From a virus: a stretch of 64,000 nt of DNA. Location: the IMG/VR virus record IMGVR_UViG_3300009370_000020, positions 1-64,000 of that record; one strand, given 5' to 3'. The notes beneath the pieces were generated by a model that had not been told where the DNA came from, searched no databases, and saw only the letters and a list, made by a program, of their open reading frames with translations. Positions 18,561 through 26,562 of this stretch are shown here, one piece after another; position 1 is the first letter of the stretch; each line of letters begins with the position of its first letter. A program made the position numbers and the translations under genes.

Positions 18561-18583
18561 ATATAGTTTTAAGAGGATTGTAA

Positions 18584-18841
18584 ATGACATCCACAAAGAG
18601 TTTATTTGAAGAGATTAGTTCTATTGCAACTAAACGTGATAATTCATTATTAGTTGAATCTAGAGCAGAACATATTATTGCAAGTGTTATTAATTTAATA
18701 CATTTGATACAAGAATCATATTCGCAAGATCAAGCGGCCGATTTAAATAAAAGATTAATTAATGCAATACGAACCGAAGATGTACGCAAATTTACTAGAG
18801 GTATGCGTAAAGTAAAAGAGCAGGATGAAAATGAAAATTAA
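18584..18841 (+). CDS. small hypothetical late protein
   Basis: An 85-residue helical, charged protein downstream of the palindromic late promoter, with an AGAGGA site before the ATG. It has HIIASVINLIHLIQ as a hydrophobic helix. No known motif. It overlaps the next gene. Confidence 0.7.
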   Translation: MTSTKSLFEEISSIATKRDNSLLVESRAEHIIASVINLIHLIQESYSQDQAADLNKRLINAIRTEDVRKFTRGMRKVKEQDENEN

Positions 18842-19025
18842 AGATATTTTAAATGATATAAGTCCGCGAATAAAGGCAAAAAAAGATATTAATAAACGAT
18901 TTAAACGGCGTAAAGGAAAAGCATTTCATTCTAAGCCAGATTTTAATCATAAATTTAAAGTTTCTAATATTACAAAGCGAATAAAAGGCGCATTGTGCGA
19001 TGACATTAACAACGATACAGAATGA
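18825..19025 (+). CDS. small basic hypothetical protein
   Basis: A 66-residue, strongly basic protein (KRFKRRKGK, KRIKG) that may bind nucleic acid. Start is 18825 or the in-frame ATG at 18831, which has an AGGA 5 nt upstream. It overlaps its neighbours on both sides. Confidence 0.6.
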   Translation: MKMKIKDILNDISPRIKAKKDINKRFKRRKGKAFHSKPDFNHKFKVSNITKRIKGALCDDINNDTE

Positions 19026-19587
19026 ATTAGATCTTCTAGCAGAAGAAAAACAAAGTGGCTTTCAAATTATTAATACTTTAACTGAAAGTCGATTATTTAG
19101 GCAACCCCAAGTATTAAACAATTTAGGCAAGCAAGGTCTTAAAGATTTAACTTTTTTATATCTACTATTATTATACATATTTTATAACGAACCAGAAACA
19201 CACAAAAAGGCAGTACATTACGCAAAACGAACAAAATCATATCGAGACTTTGACACATTTTATATAGGTGGTACAGATCTGTATTTGCTTATCAACGCTA
19301 ATTTAGGCTCGATCAATAAACCTCTATTGCTTATGTTTCTTGATCGCCTGGTCAATACAAATGTAGAAAGAGAATTTGTTCAACGATTTTTATTAAATGC
19401 ACAAAATACTTTACGGGTAAACAATAGTGTTTTGAGATCTGCTAGAAGATACGTTCAAGATTGGCATGTAATGGGGCAACAACGTAAATATCAAACATTA
19501 ACACAAATATTATCATTTGTACGAACAAAAGCAAGATACATAGAAGTATATGATGATATAACCGAAATTCAACGAAAATACTCATAA
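19000..19587 (+). CDS. conserved hypothetical protein, probable virion assembly
   Basis: A 195-residue helical protein with LTFLYLLLLYIFYNEPETHKK and ARRYVQDWHVMGQQRKY. It overlaps the previous gene by 26 nt and lies in a run of small late genes. No motif identified. Confidence 0.65.
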   Translation: MTLTTIQNELDLLAEEKQSGFQIINTLTESRLFRQPQVLNNLGKQGLKDLTFLYLLLLYIFYNEPETHKKAVHYAKRTKSYRDFDTFYIGGTDLYLLINANLGSINKPLLLMFLDRLVNTNVEREFVQRFLLNAQNTLRVNNSVLRSARRYVQDWHVMGQQRKYQTLTQILSFVRTKARYIEVYDDITEIQRKYS

Positions 19588-19591
19588 TCTG

Positions 19592-19598
19592 ATAAATA
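19592..19598 (+). promoter_or_regulatory. candidate late promoter element GATAAATA
   Basis: ATAAATA 34 nt before the ATG at 19632, directly after the end of the preceding gene. Confidence 0.6.
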
Positions 19599-19631
19599 AA
19601 ATAAAGAGTAAAGTTATTAAGGAGATTAATT

Positions 19632-19967
19632 ATGGCTTTAGACGACAACGCAAGAAGTGTACCTACGAATGCTACATATGGCGCACCTATGTTTGTGTAC
19701 AAATTAGCATCAACCGGAATTCATACATCACATACAGATTCTGATTCAAACTTTCAGAAGATCCTTTCCTACATTGGACAGCGGACTACAGTATTAGCAT
19801 GGGAAACCCCAGCAAGTGATGTCGCATATGTTTTATGTGAAGGTGGTATTGATTTATCAACCTGGCCATTAGGTGCAGGCGCAACAACAACCGCTGGAAC
19901 CATTGATGATGGTGACACTGGTGCAAGTGCAGATTGTGTAATTACCAAATATTTAACATTTGAGTAA
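19632..19967 (+). CDS. small structural-type protein
   Basis: A 111-residue Thr/Ala/Gly-rich protein with no charged runs, the composition of a capsid or tail decoration protein. It has its own late element, a strong AAGGAG site (19619-19624) and a terminator immediately after it, so it is an isolated, probably highly expressed unit. Confidence 0.65.
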   Translation: MALDDNARSVPTNATYGAPMFVYKLASTGIHTSHTDSDSNFQKILSYIGQRTTVLAWETPASDVAYVLCEGGIDLSTWPLGAGATTTAGTIDDGDTGASADCVITKYLTFE

Positions 19968-19981
19968 TAGCATATAGAATT

Positions 19982-20010
19982 AAGGCGTCTATTTTTAGGC
20001 GCCTTTTTTT
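19982..20010 (+). terminator. rho-independent terminator
   Basis: 9-bp stem AAGGCGTCT/AGGCGCCTT (19982-19990 with 19997-20005, one G-T pair), followed by a T run to 20010. Confidence 0.85.
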
Positions 20011-20017
20011 ATGACCG

Positions 20018-20024
20018 CTAAATA
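20018..20024 (+). promoter_or_regulatory. candidate late promoter element CTAAATA
   Basis: CTAAATA right after the terminator and 15 nt before ATG 20039. Confidence 0.5.
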
Positions 20025-20038
20025 CGAATAAAGGTTAC

Positions 20039-20557
20039 ATGGCAACATTTCATGACGCCGGAGAGTTTATCGGCGCAAATATTGAATTCTTTTCAATATT
20101 CAGTTTAATAGATTTTTCAGATTCAGATATGGGTGCTAATGCATCGCCCTATAAAGGCGATGGCACTAAATTAGATTTAACAAATGTAGAATCTAAATCA
20201 TATCATCAAGCTCAAAATTTAAATATTTTAATTCAGTCTATTGGTTTTAGATGCCAACCAGTAATGATATCCGTTAATTCACAATCAGTTACTGTTTCAT
20301 CTTTTAATAATGCTCATAGTGTAAATTTAGGCTCTGCGTATACTGGTACAAAAGAACTTTGGACCGTAAAATTTGCTTCAGAAAACCCAGGTGCATGGAA
20401 TATTACATTATTACAAACTGAATTATTCGGTATGCCTATAGAAGGATCGTCCAATTTAACCGACTCAACAAGCAATATTGTCGGAAATATAATAAATACT
20501 AATGTTGATGATAATGTCAATAGAAACACAATCATCGAAATGGCTGAAATACTTTAG
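20039..20557 (+). CDS. structural-type hypothetical protein
   Basis: A 172-residue beta-rich protein, Ser/Asn/Thr-rich, with no catalytic motif. AAAGG lies before ATG 20039 and a late element upstream. Likely a virion component. Confidence 0.6.
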   Translation: MATFHDAGEFIGANIEFFSIFSLIDFSDSDMGANASPYKGDGTKLDLTNVESKSYHQAQNLNILIQSIGFRCQPVMISVNSQSVTVSSFNNAHSVNLGSAYTGTKELWTVKFASENPGAWNITLLQTELFGMPIEGSSNLTDSTSNIVGNIINTNVDDNVNRNTIIEMAEIL

Positions 20558-20636
20558 GCGAATACTGGCTCCAAATCGATATTACTATATCGTGTAATTA
20601 GTGTAAAAGCACTAGTAAAAGTGATTTGGAAAATAA

Positions 20637-20951
20637 ATGTCTGATATAGAAAAAGCGAGTTTAGAAGCTCATGTAGAACTTTGTGGTGAGAGATACACTC
20701 GCTTAGAAGATAAATTAGATGAAGTTGTTAGACGTATAGAACGTAGTTATGTACGATTTGATAAGATGGAGCAATCTATAAATGTTATCAAAGAATTTGC
20801 AACAAATCATCATACAGATAGATTTCAAGCTATTGAAACAAGGCAAAGTGCCTTGGAATCTCGTATATCAAATTTAATGAAATTAATTTTATCCGGTGCA
20901 GTTGTAATTATAGGTACATTAGTTACAGGCATCTTTACACTTCTTCCCTAA
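20637..20951 (+). CDS. coiled-coil protein with C-terminal membrane segment (holin-like?)
   Basis: A 104-residue protein: residues 1-75 form an amphipathic coiled coil, and a single membrane span (ILSGAVVIIGTLVTGIFTLL) ends the protein. Such an arrangement occurs in hemolysin XhlA-type and some holin-associated proteins. A role in lysis or membrane attachment is possible but unproven. The 79 nt before it hold nothing recognised. Confidence 0.6.
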   Translation: MSDIEKASLEAHVELCGERYTRLEDKLDEVVRRIERSYVRFDKMEQSINVIKEFATNHHTDRFQAIETRQSALESRISNLMKLILSGAVVIIGTLVTGIFTLLP

Positions 20952-20956
20952 TAACA

Positions 20957-20963
20957 ATAAATA
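20957..20963 (+). promoter_or_regulatory. candidate late promoter element AATAAATA
   Basis: ATAAATA 19 nt before ATG 20983. Confidence 0.5.
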
Positions 20964-20982
20964 CAATAACAGGAATTAATAA

Positions 20983-21264
20983 ATGCATATTATCGAAGTA
21001 GCAGAGCCTCTTATTGAAACAAAAATTGTTTGGGCGAAAAAAGGCAAAAACAATATTACACGAAAATATAGATGTTCTTTTGGTAAACGAAAGGGCAGAG
21101 TTGTTGCAACTCCAATGCAATGTTCCGCTCCAATTGATATGAAAAAACGATTCCAACTTAAAAAAACAAAAGCAAGATTAGGTTCGAAAATGGCACGAAA
21201 AGCAAAGAAAACTAAACGATTTAATCCTGCAAGTAAACGGGTAAGGGCGTTAAATAAACAATGA
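20983..21264 (+). CDS. basic late protein of T4-like marine phages
   Basis: A 93-residue, very basic protein (KKRFQLKKTKARLGSKMARK and KRFNPASKRVRALNKQ). I recall similar small proteins in cyanophage genomes. The composition fits binding to packaged DNA or the prohead core. It overlaps the next gene by 4 nt. Confidence 0.65.
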   Translation: MHIIEVAEPLIETKIVWAKKGKNNITRKYRCSFGKRKGRVVATPMQCSAPIDMKKRFQLKKTKARLGSKMARKAKKTKRFNPASKRVRALNKQ

Positions 21265-21719
21265 AAGCATTATTAGCATTAAATGAAAGCACTACAGCAG
21301 AAATAATTGCTGATTTATTACAGATACCACCTGAACAAGCACAAGCAATGGCAGGACAAATGAGGCTTAGTGAAATATTAAGTCTTGTTCAAGAACTTAA
21401 AGCAAATAATATGTGGGAAGCAAGCGAAATTGTTAAACCTTATCTTGCAGAACTTACAGGTCCTTCAGGTACAGGAACAGCCGCAGTTAATCAATCAAAA
21501 TCTACTGTAAAACCTACTAGGCCAACAGTAAAAGGTCAAACTGCTGATGCTGAAGAAGAACAACAAACAGGCGAACCTGCAGGAGGAATTAATATATCTA
21601 TGACAGATCCAAATGGTAATGAAGTTTATTCAGGAGATGTTAAAAAGTCAGGTGCAATGCGGGCTGTTAGGCAGTTACCCAAATCTGCAAAGGGCTCAGC
21701 AATAAGGAACATAGCATGA
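21261..21719 (+). CDS. hypothetical late protein
   Basis: A 152-residue protein with a helical N-terminal third (ending ASEIVKPYLAEL), a low-complexity T/P/A/E linker and a short basic C-terminus. No motif recognised. Overlaps of 4 nt at both ends. Confidence 0.6.
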   Translation: MKALLALNESTTAEIIADLLQIPPEQAQAMAGQMRLSEILSLVQELKANNMWEASEIVKPYLAELTGPSGTGTAAVNQSKSTVKPTRPTVKGQTADAEEEQQTGEPAGGINISMTDPNGNEVYSGDVKKSGAMRAVRQLPKSAKGSAIRNIA

Positions 21720-21913
21720 AAGTGGTAGAGGTGGCAGGGCCATGTCCTGTAATGATTTCAAATAAAGAAGCATCTGTTTATGACAAAATATGTGGTAAAC
21801 AAGGTTGCACAAAGGAAGACTTGTCAGAACGAGAAAAGATGGTAGCAAAAAATCTTATTACTAAAGGGGTTGTTGATAGGATTAATGGTCGTCTTTATCC
21901 AAGTTTTCGATAA
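21716..21913 (+). CDS. small hypothetical late protein
   Basis: A 65-residue protein with three cysteines (GPCPV, KICGKQGC) and a winged-helix-like tail (LITKGVVDRINGRLYP). It starts on an ATGA overlap. Function unknown. Confidence 0.6.
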   Translation: MKVVEVAGPCPVMISNKEASVYDKICGKQGCTKEDLSEREKMVAKNLITKGVVDRINGRLYPSFR

Positions 21914-21916
21914 ATA
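21910..21916 (+). promoter_or_regulatory. candidate late promoter element GATAAATA
   Basis: ATAAATA spanning the previous stop codon, 28 nt before ATG 21945. Confidence 0.55.
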
Positions 21917-21944
21917 ATATAAATTGAGTAACGGGGATTTAATT

Positions 21945-23000
21945 ATGAATATTTCAGACTTTGACCATGGTAAAACCAAATTAGATAAAATTAATAATTA
22001 TCTACAAGAAACATTTGGATTTTCTATTAAAAAAGAGGATGTAACACACGAAGCAATAAGAAATATATTGCAAAAAGTTAGAGACAAACAATCGGAGATT
22101 GTTAATGAATCTAATGTTAAAGATTTCCATCAGCATCCTGATTATGCAAAAACTATTATGGTTGCAGAAGCATTGGCAATTATGTTAAAAGAAGTTTCCC
22201 CGACACAACGAAAGATCAAAGCAAAAGTTAAGGAATCCAAAATGGCCAAAGAAACACAAGAAAAAAAAGTACAAGAACACGACGCCAAAGAACCTCATCG
22301 CCACCTGACAAAGGGTGATGTAGAAGCGAGAAAGAATGAACATGATCGGTGGCTGAAGAAAAAACAAAAGAATCGGAAGCCGAAAGAGCCACATTTGAAT
22401 AAACCGCTAAAAGATTCAGTAAATCCACGTTCAGTAACACTAGCAAATCTTCGTACATTAATGGAACAAGATTTAGATCAAGCAGAATTAGTTCTTGCCG
22501 CTAAAGATATGGTAGACAGATTGCAAAAAATGGCCGAAGATTTAGCATCTATGCAAGTAGAAGATTTAATGCCACTTACAGATGCTATGCGTGAATCATT
22601 TGGTACAGAGCAAGCAAATGCATTTAGTGCATCAGCAGATGCAACACTAGCCGCGGCGTTAGAAACAATCAAAGCAACTCGCGAACAAATGGATCAAGCA
22701 GTTCTAGTTCTTACAGGTGAAGGAGCTCCTATGAATGACATGATGGGAGGCGAAATGCCACCTGCAGGCGATATGGGCGAACCAATGCCAGGTGATGAAA
22801 TGGCTGTACCAACTGAAGACGAATTTGCCGGTGAAGAAGCCGCCGCAGGTGTAGAAGGTGAACCATTAGGACGTATTCCTAAAGAATCGGTGCAACAGGC
22901 TAAAAAATTATTACTTCAACATGCAAAAAATGGCAAGTTAACAAAAGTATCTATTAAAGAAGCCGCCCAAATTTTAGCTCAAAAAAAAAATTCAAAATAA
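21945..23000 (+). CDS. virion protein of T4-like marine phages, with probable -1 frameshift extension
   Basis: A 351-residue protein: a helical N-terminal part, a highly charged K/E/H middle (about residues 95-150), then the conserved-looking AELVLAAKDMVDRLQKM-QVEDL helices I recall from cyanophage structural proteins, and an acidic G/P/M/E linker. It has a late element and a GGGG site before ATG 21945. The zero frame stops at 22998-23000 just after an A10 tract (22981-22990). The -1 frame stays open to 23413. Confidence 0.75.
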   Translation: MNISDFDHGKTKLDKINNYLQETFGFSIKKEDVTHEAIRNILQKVRDKQSEIVNESNVKDFHQHPDYAKTIMVAEALAIMLKEVSPTQRKIKAKVKESKMAKETQEKKVQEHDAKEPHRHLTKGDVEARKNEHDRWLKKKQKNRKPKEPHLNKPLKDSVNPRSVTLANLRTLMEQDLDQAELVLAAKDMVDRLQKMAEDLASMQVEDLMPLTDAMRESFGTEQANAFSASADATLAAALETIKATREQMDQAVLVLTGEGAPMNDMMGGEMPPAGDMGEPMPGDEMAVPTEDEFAGEEAAAGVEGEPLGRIPKESVQQAKKLLLQHAKNGKLTKVSIKEAAQILAQKKNSK

Positions 23001-23413
23001 CTGAAGCCGACAAATATGGTAATGACGAATTAGTTGCCGATCTAAAAGGTCTATATAATAAATATGGACCATCGGTCACAAATTTTTTAAGCCAAGTCAG
23101 AGACTCGGCCATACAACAGGCTAGCCAAGGATATGATGCATATCAAAAGCATGTAGGTCAACCTTTTGCTAAAGGTGCATATAAAACAGGTCGTGCATTA
23201 AATAAAGGTGCAGATGAATTTTCTAAAAAATTAGGTAATACTGATTGGAACATAACACAAATGGGTCCTGACAATAAATATGGTAATGAAGACTTTTTTG
23301 CTGACCTTCAAAAGTTTGGATCTGCCGCTAGTAGTGGTACAGATGAATTTGTAGCAGATTTAAATAGACCTAACCCTAAAGCCATAGCAGGAAGTGGAAT
23401 GAAGGTAAAATAG
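22982..23413 (+). CDS. -1 frameshift extension of the preceding virion protein
   Basis: From the slippery heptamer A AAA AAA (22982-22988, in phase with the zero frame) the -1 frame is open for about 140 codons and has no start codon near its beginning. It encodes a plausible domain with three related units (KYGNDELVADL, KYGNEDFFADL, TDEFVADL). Its stop overlaps the GTG start of the next gene (TAGTG), as expected if it is normally translated. Alternatives are transcript slippage or a one-base error in the A10 run. Confidence 0.65.
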   Translation, partial: KKKFKITEADKYGNDELVADLKGLYNKYGPSVTNFLSQVRDSAIQQASQGYDAYQKHVGQPFAKGAYKTGRALNKGADEFSKKLGNTDWNITQMGPDNKYGNEDFFADLQKFGSAASSGTDEFVADLNRPNPKAIAGSGMKVK

Positions 23414-23751
23414 TGCGAGCTAACGAAATAATTCAGGAAAATAGATTTGACCCCGAATCTATGAAACACGAAGTACTTACATTATTAACCTCGGCGGCAG
23501 CCGAAGGTATTACACAGATATCTCCAATTAATTTATTGCAAGATCTTAAAGCAATGGGGTATTCTATGACAATGAGTGGTTTATACGAATTATTAAATGG
23601 AGAACAACTTATTAAAAATATCAGTAATGATGTAATTGAACTTGCAATTACTGATGCAGATGCATTTACTAATCCTGAAAAAAGCGAAGCAGATGTAAAT
23701 AAAATACATAAAACAGCAGTTAAACAAGCAAATAAGGAAATAGGAATATAG
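23413..23751 (+). CDS. conserved hypothetical late protein
   Basis: A 112-residue helical protein starting with GTG on a TAGTG overlap with the frameshift product's stop. The middle reads as a winged-helix-like segment (ISPINLLQDLKAMGYSMTMSG). Function unknown. Confidence 0.65.
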   Translation: MRANEIIQENRFDPESMKHEVLTLLTSAAAEGITQISPINLLQDLKAMGYSMTMSGLYELLNGEQLIKNISNDVIELAITDADAFTNPEKSEADVNKIHKTAVKQANKEIGI

Positions 23752-23752
23752 A

Positions 23753-24100
23753 ATGGCTTATTTTATTAGTGCAAAACAAGCAAGAGATAAAGCAAGAAAA
23801 GATTCTGTTATTAATACAGAAACAGCAAGCATCGAAGCGGCAATTTTAACAGCAGTAGAATCTAATTTACTTACAGCAACTATTGATGACGGTACTACAA
23901 TGACAGAATCTAATAGCGGTGATGCGGCACAAGTTCTTGCTGAAAGTTATCATTCTGTTTGGCAAGGTGGTACTACTGATGCAACAAAAACAGATCAAAT
24001 GGCACAAGTAATTAAGTATTTTGTTGATTTAGGATACAGTATCCATCGACAAATAAATACTGCCTCAAATACCACATTCAAGTGGGTAGTTAGTTGGTAA
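23753..24100 (+). CDS. conserved late protein, probable virion component
   Basis: A 115-residue protein with a helical N-terminal half and a YFVDLGYSIHRQINTAS-type C-terminal segment seen in small T4-like structural proteins. It follows the preceding stop by 1 nt. Confidence 0.6.
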   Translation: MAYFISAKQARDKARKDSVINTETASIEAAILTAVESNLLTATIDDGTTMTESNSGDAAQVLAESYHSVWQGGTTDATKTDQMAQVIKYFVDLGYSIHRQINTASNTTFKWVVSW

Positions 24101-24101
24101 T

Positions 24102-24683
24102 ATGAATATTGTAACATATAACGAATTATTTATAAAACTCCCTTTAGCATTTAATATTGCAGAATTACGAAAAGCAACTCATACAGTTAGGAATCTTGCT
24201 AAAGCATTAATTGGTAAAGACTTTAACGAAACATATACGTTAGCATTAAATCATAAAAAGAATGGCGATCCTTGGGAAGGCCAAAAAGTTCGAGGATATT
24301 ACTGGACACGCCCTGATGATACTTATGAAGAAGTAGAACGATGTGAGCCAATTAAAGAAGATGCATATACAGAATTTAATGAACATTTTAAACATACATA
24401 TTTTGCCGAAGTATATAACACATTAACAGAAAAATATAAAACAGGTAGAATGCGATTAATGTTGCTTCCACCTAGGTCAACAATTAGTTGGCACAGAGAT
24501 CCTGAAAAACGTATACACATTCCTATTACATCAAATGCGGGATGTAGGCACATTATAGAAGATGAAGTAATACATATTCCTGCTGATGGACAAGCATGGA
24601 TACATGATGATACTAAGTATCATACAGTCACCAATGGTGGTGAGACACCTAGAATATCTTTAGTAACAACTCTTTTAAACTAA
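24102..24683 (+). CDS. aspartyl/asparaginyl beta-hydroxylase-like oxygenase
   Basis: A 193-residue protein with RLMLLPPRSTISWHRDPEK (metal HxD), NAGCRHIIE and KYHTVTNGGETPRISLVTTL (distal His and 2OG-binding Arg), matching the AspH family (PF05118). Family members hydroxylate Asp/Asn in proteins using Fe(II) and 2-oxoglutarate. It heads a set with the next oxygenase. Substrate unknown. Confidence 0.8.
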   Translation: MNIVTYNELFIKLPLAFNIAELRKATHTVRNLAKALIGKDFNETYTLALNHKKNGDPWEGQKVRGYYWTRPDDTYEEVERCEPIKEDAYTEFNEHFKHTYFAEVYNTLTEKYKTGRMRLMLLPPRSTISWHRDPEKRIHIPITSNAGCRHIIEDEVIHIPADGQAWIHDDTKYHTVTNGGETPRISLVTTLLN

Positions 24684-24686
24684 TAT

Positions 24687-25403
24687 ATGATAAGAAAAAT
24701 ATTTGGTGAAAGTATAGGTGTATATACCTTACCTAATGCAGAATCATATAATGATGATTTCATTAAGTTTGCATATTACTCTAAAAATTTAGTTGAGAAT
24801 ACAGATATTTTTAAACTAATGAAAGAGTCGGATGCTCCTCAAGATATGAAAGATCATATAGAACCTTTTATACATAGATCACATTACATACCAGGTTATC
24901 CTTTAAAATTTTTAGATGATGTGATGTGGGCATTAAATGAGTATACACGAGAATTAGGACCAGAATTTAATCAACATAATTTTCCTTATTTGGTACCATA
25001 TGTATCTCGAGCATGGACTAACATAACTATGCAAGGCGATTATATAGGATCACACGATCATGCACGATTTGATGCTAAGTTTAGTGTATCGTATTATCCT
25101 AAATTTTTACCAGAGCAAGGAGATTTACATATGGAAAACACTGGTTTAAAAGCAACTAAGAGAACATACCCTTGTAATGAAGTTCCTGTTAGAGAAAGAA
25201 TTGAAGGTAAACAAGGACAAATAATAATATTTCCAGGGTACCTAAAGCATCACACAGAAATTAATAAATCGCCAGAAGATAGAATATCTACTTCATGTGA
25301 TATTAAATACATAGGAATTAATAGTGATCTTCCGCCGCCTAAAGTAGTAGAAGATATAACTTCTGCATTTCAAAAAGAACTAACAAAAAATTTTAAATTA
25401 TGA
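24687..25403 (+). CDS. Fe(II)/2OG-type oxygenase, paralogue of the 36119 gene
   Basis: A 238-residue protein with SHDHARFDAKFSVSYYP (HxH...SYY) and IIFPGYLKHHTEINKSPEDR (distal His and Arg). The GDYIGSHDH and PPPKVVEDITSAFQKEL segments are shared with the protein at 36119. It overlaps the next gene by 4 nt. Confidence 0.8.
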   Translation: MIRKIFGESIGVYTLPNAESYNDDFIKFAYYSKNLVENTDIFKLMKESDAPQDMKDHIEPFIHRSHYIPGYPLKFLDDVMWALNEYTRELGPEFNQHNFPYLVPYVSRAWTNITMQGDYIGSHDHARFDAKFSVSYYPKFLPEQGDLHMENTGLKATKRTYPCNEVPVRERIEGKQGQIIIFPGYLKHHTEINKSPEDRISTSCDIKYIGINSDLPPPKVVEDITSAFQKELTKNFKL

Positions 25404-25828
25404 AAGAAAAATGGACAATTAAAAGAGCCTTATGGTTTTCATTAGGCATGATTAGTTTAGGTATGGCATATATAGGTGTAGTTACACCTGGTATACCTTT
25501 TAGTATATTTTTAGTAATAGCCGCATATAGTTTTGCTAAATCTAGCAAAAAATGGCACGACTGGATTTACAATCACAAATACTTTGGACCTTTTTTAACT
25601 AATTGGACAGAATATAGAGTGTTTCCGATGTATGCTAAATGGTCTATGCTTATTGTTATGGCAAGTACATTAATAATAACATATTATGCAATAGATAATA
25701 TAAAAGCAGTATTATGGTCAGGAGGTTTTATGGCTTTAGTTGCAATATGGGCATGGCGTTATCCAAGCAGTAAAGACGAACATACTAGAAGAATAGAAGC
25801 AGGCGAAAAAGTCGGCTGGATTCGTTGA
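25400..25828 (+). CDS. DUF454 (YbaN-like) inner-membrane protein
   Basis: A 142-residue protein with about four hydrophobic spans. The first half contains the family pattern GVVTPGIPFSIFLVIAAYSF followed by a SSKKWHDWIYNHKYFGPFL loop, as in DUF454/YbaN proteins of bacteria. Function of the family is unknown. It is an unusual cargo for a phage and was probably captured from a host. Its last codons overlap the next promoter. Confidence 0.75.
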   Translation: MKEKWTIKRALWFSLGMISLGMAYIGVVTPGIPFSIFLVIAAYSFAKSSKKWHDWIYNHKYFGPFLTNWTEYRVFPMYAKWSMLIVMASTLIITYYAIDNIKAVLWSGGFMALVAIWAWRYPSSKDEHTRRIEAGEKVGWIR

Positions 25829-25853
25829 CAAAAACTTATTAATATGTTATACT
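25825..25853 (+). promoter_or_regulatory. sigma70-type promoter, leaderless start for the nuclease
   Basis: TTGACA (25825-25830), 17 nt, TATACT (25848-25853) preceded by TGT. The ATG at 25860 is exactly where transcription should begin, so the mRNA would be leaderless. Confidence 0.8.
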
Positions 25854-25859
25854 TTATAT

Positions 25860-26522
25860 ATGAATCTTATAGAGAAGTACGACTATCCGTCTCTAAAACG
25901 GATCAATAATTCAGGCAAAAGGTTATATAATACCCCATCTGGTAATCTCCCCTCTGTTACAACAATCTTAGATAAAACCAAAGATAAAACATTTCTTATA
26001 GAATGGAAAAAACGAGTTGGTGAAGAAGAAGCAAATCGTATAACAAAAGAAGCCTCGGGGTTAGGTACTATATTTCATAAACATTTAGAAAATTATATAT
26101 TAGGTGAAGAACGACCTAATGGTAATAATTTTGTTTATAAATTAGCCAAAGACATGAGTGAAGTTGTTATAGAAAAAGGATTGGTTAATATAAATGAAAT
26201 ATGGGGCTCAGAAATAAGTCTTTATTATCCCGATTTATATGCAGGTACTACAGATTTAGTTGGAGTACATGATGGTACACCAGCAATAATGGACTATAAA
26301 AGTACAACTAAACCTAAAAAAGAAGAATGGATCGAAGATTATTATTTGCAATGTTGTGCATATGCATTGGCCCATAATGAATTATATGGAACTAAGATTA
26401 ATAAAATCGTTATAATAATGTGTTCACGAGAAAAGCAATATCAAGAATTTATTTGCGAAGGGAAAAAATTTGAAGATAAATGTGAAAAATGGACAGAACG
26501 ATTGGAAGAATATTATAAATAA
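25860..26522 (+). CDS. PD-(D/E)XK exonuclease (RecB/Mgme1-like)
   Basis: A 220-residue nuclease. GTIFHKHLE (motif with conserved His), the YAGTTDLVGV...AIMDYKST core (D...DxK) and YYLQCCAYALAHNELYG (QxxxY motif) are the marks of the RecB-type nuclease fold, close to mitochondrial Mgme1 and phage exonucleases. It probably degrades or trims DNA ends. Expressed from its own host-type promoter, upstream of the ribonucleotide reductase. Confidence 0.85.
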   Translation: MNLIEKYDYPSLKRINNSGKRLYNTPSGNLPSVTTILDKTKDKTFLIEWKKRVGEEEANRITKEASGLGTIFHKHLENYILGEERPNGNNFVYKLAKDMSEVVIEKGLVNINEIWGSEISLYYPDLYAGTTDLVGVHDGTPAIMDYKSTTKPKKEEWIEDYYLQCCAYALAHNELYGTKINKIVIIMCSREKQYQEFICEGKKFEDKCEKWTERLEEYYK

Positions 26523-26562
26523 AAAACTAACCAATAAGAGGAAACTCGAGGAGAACAAAATA

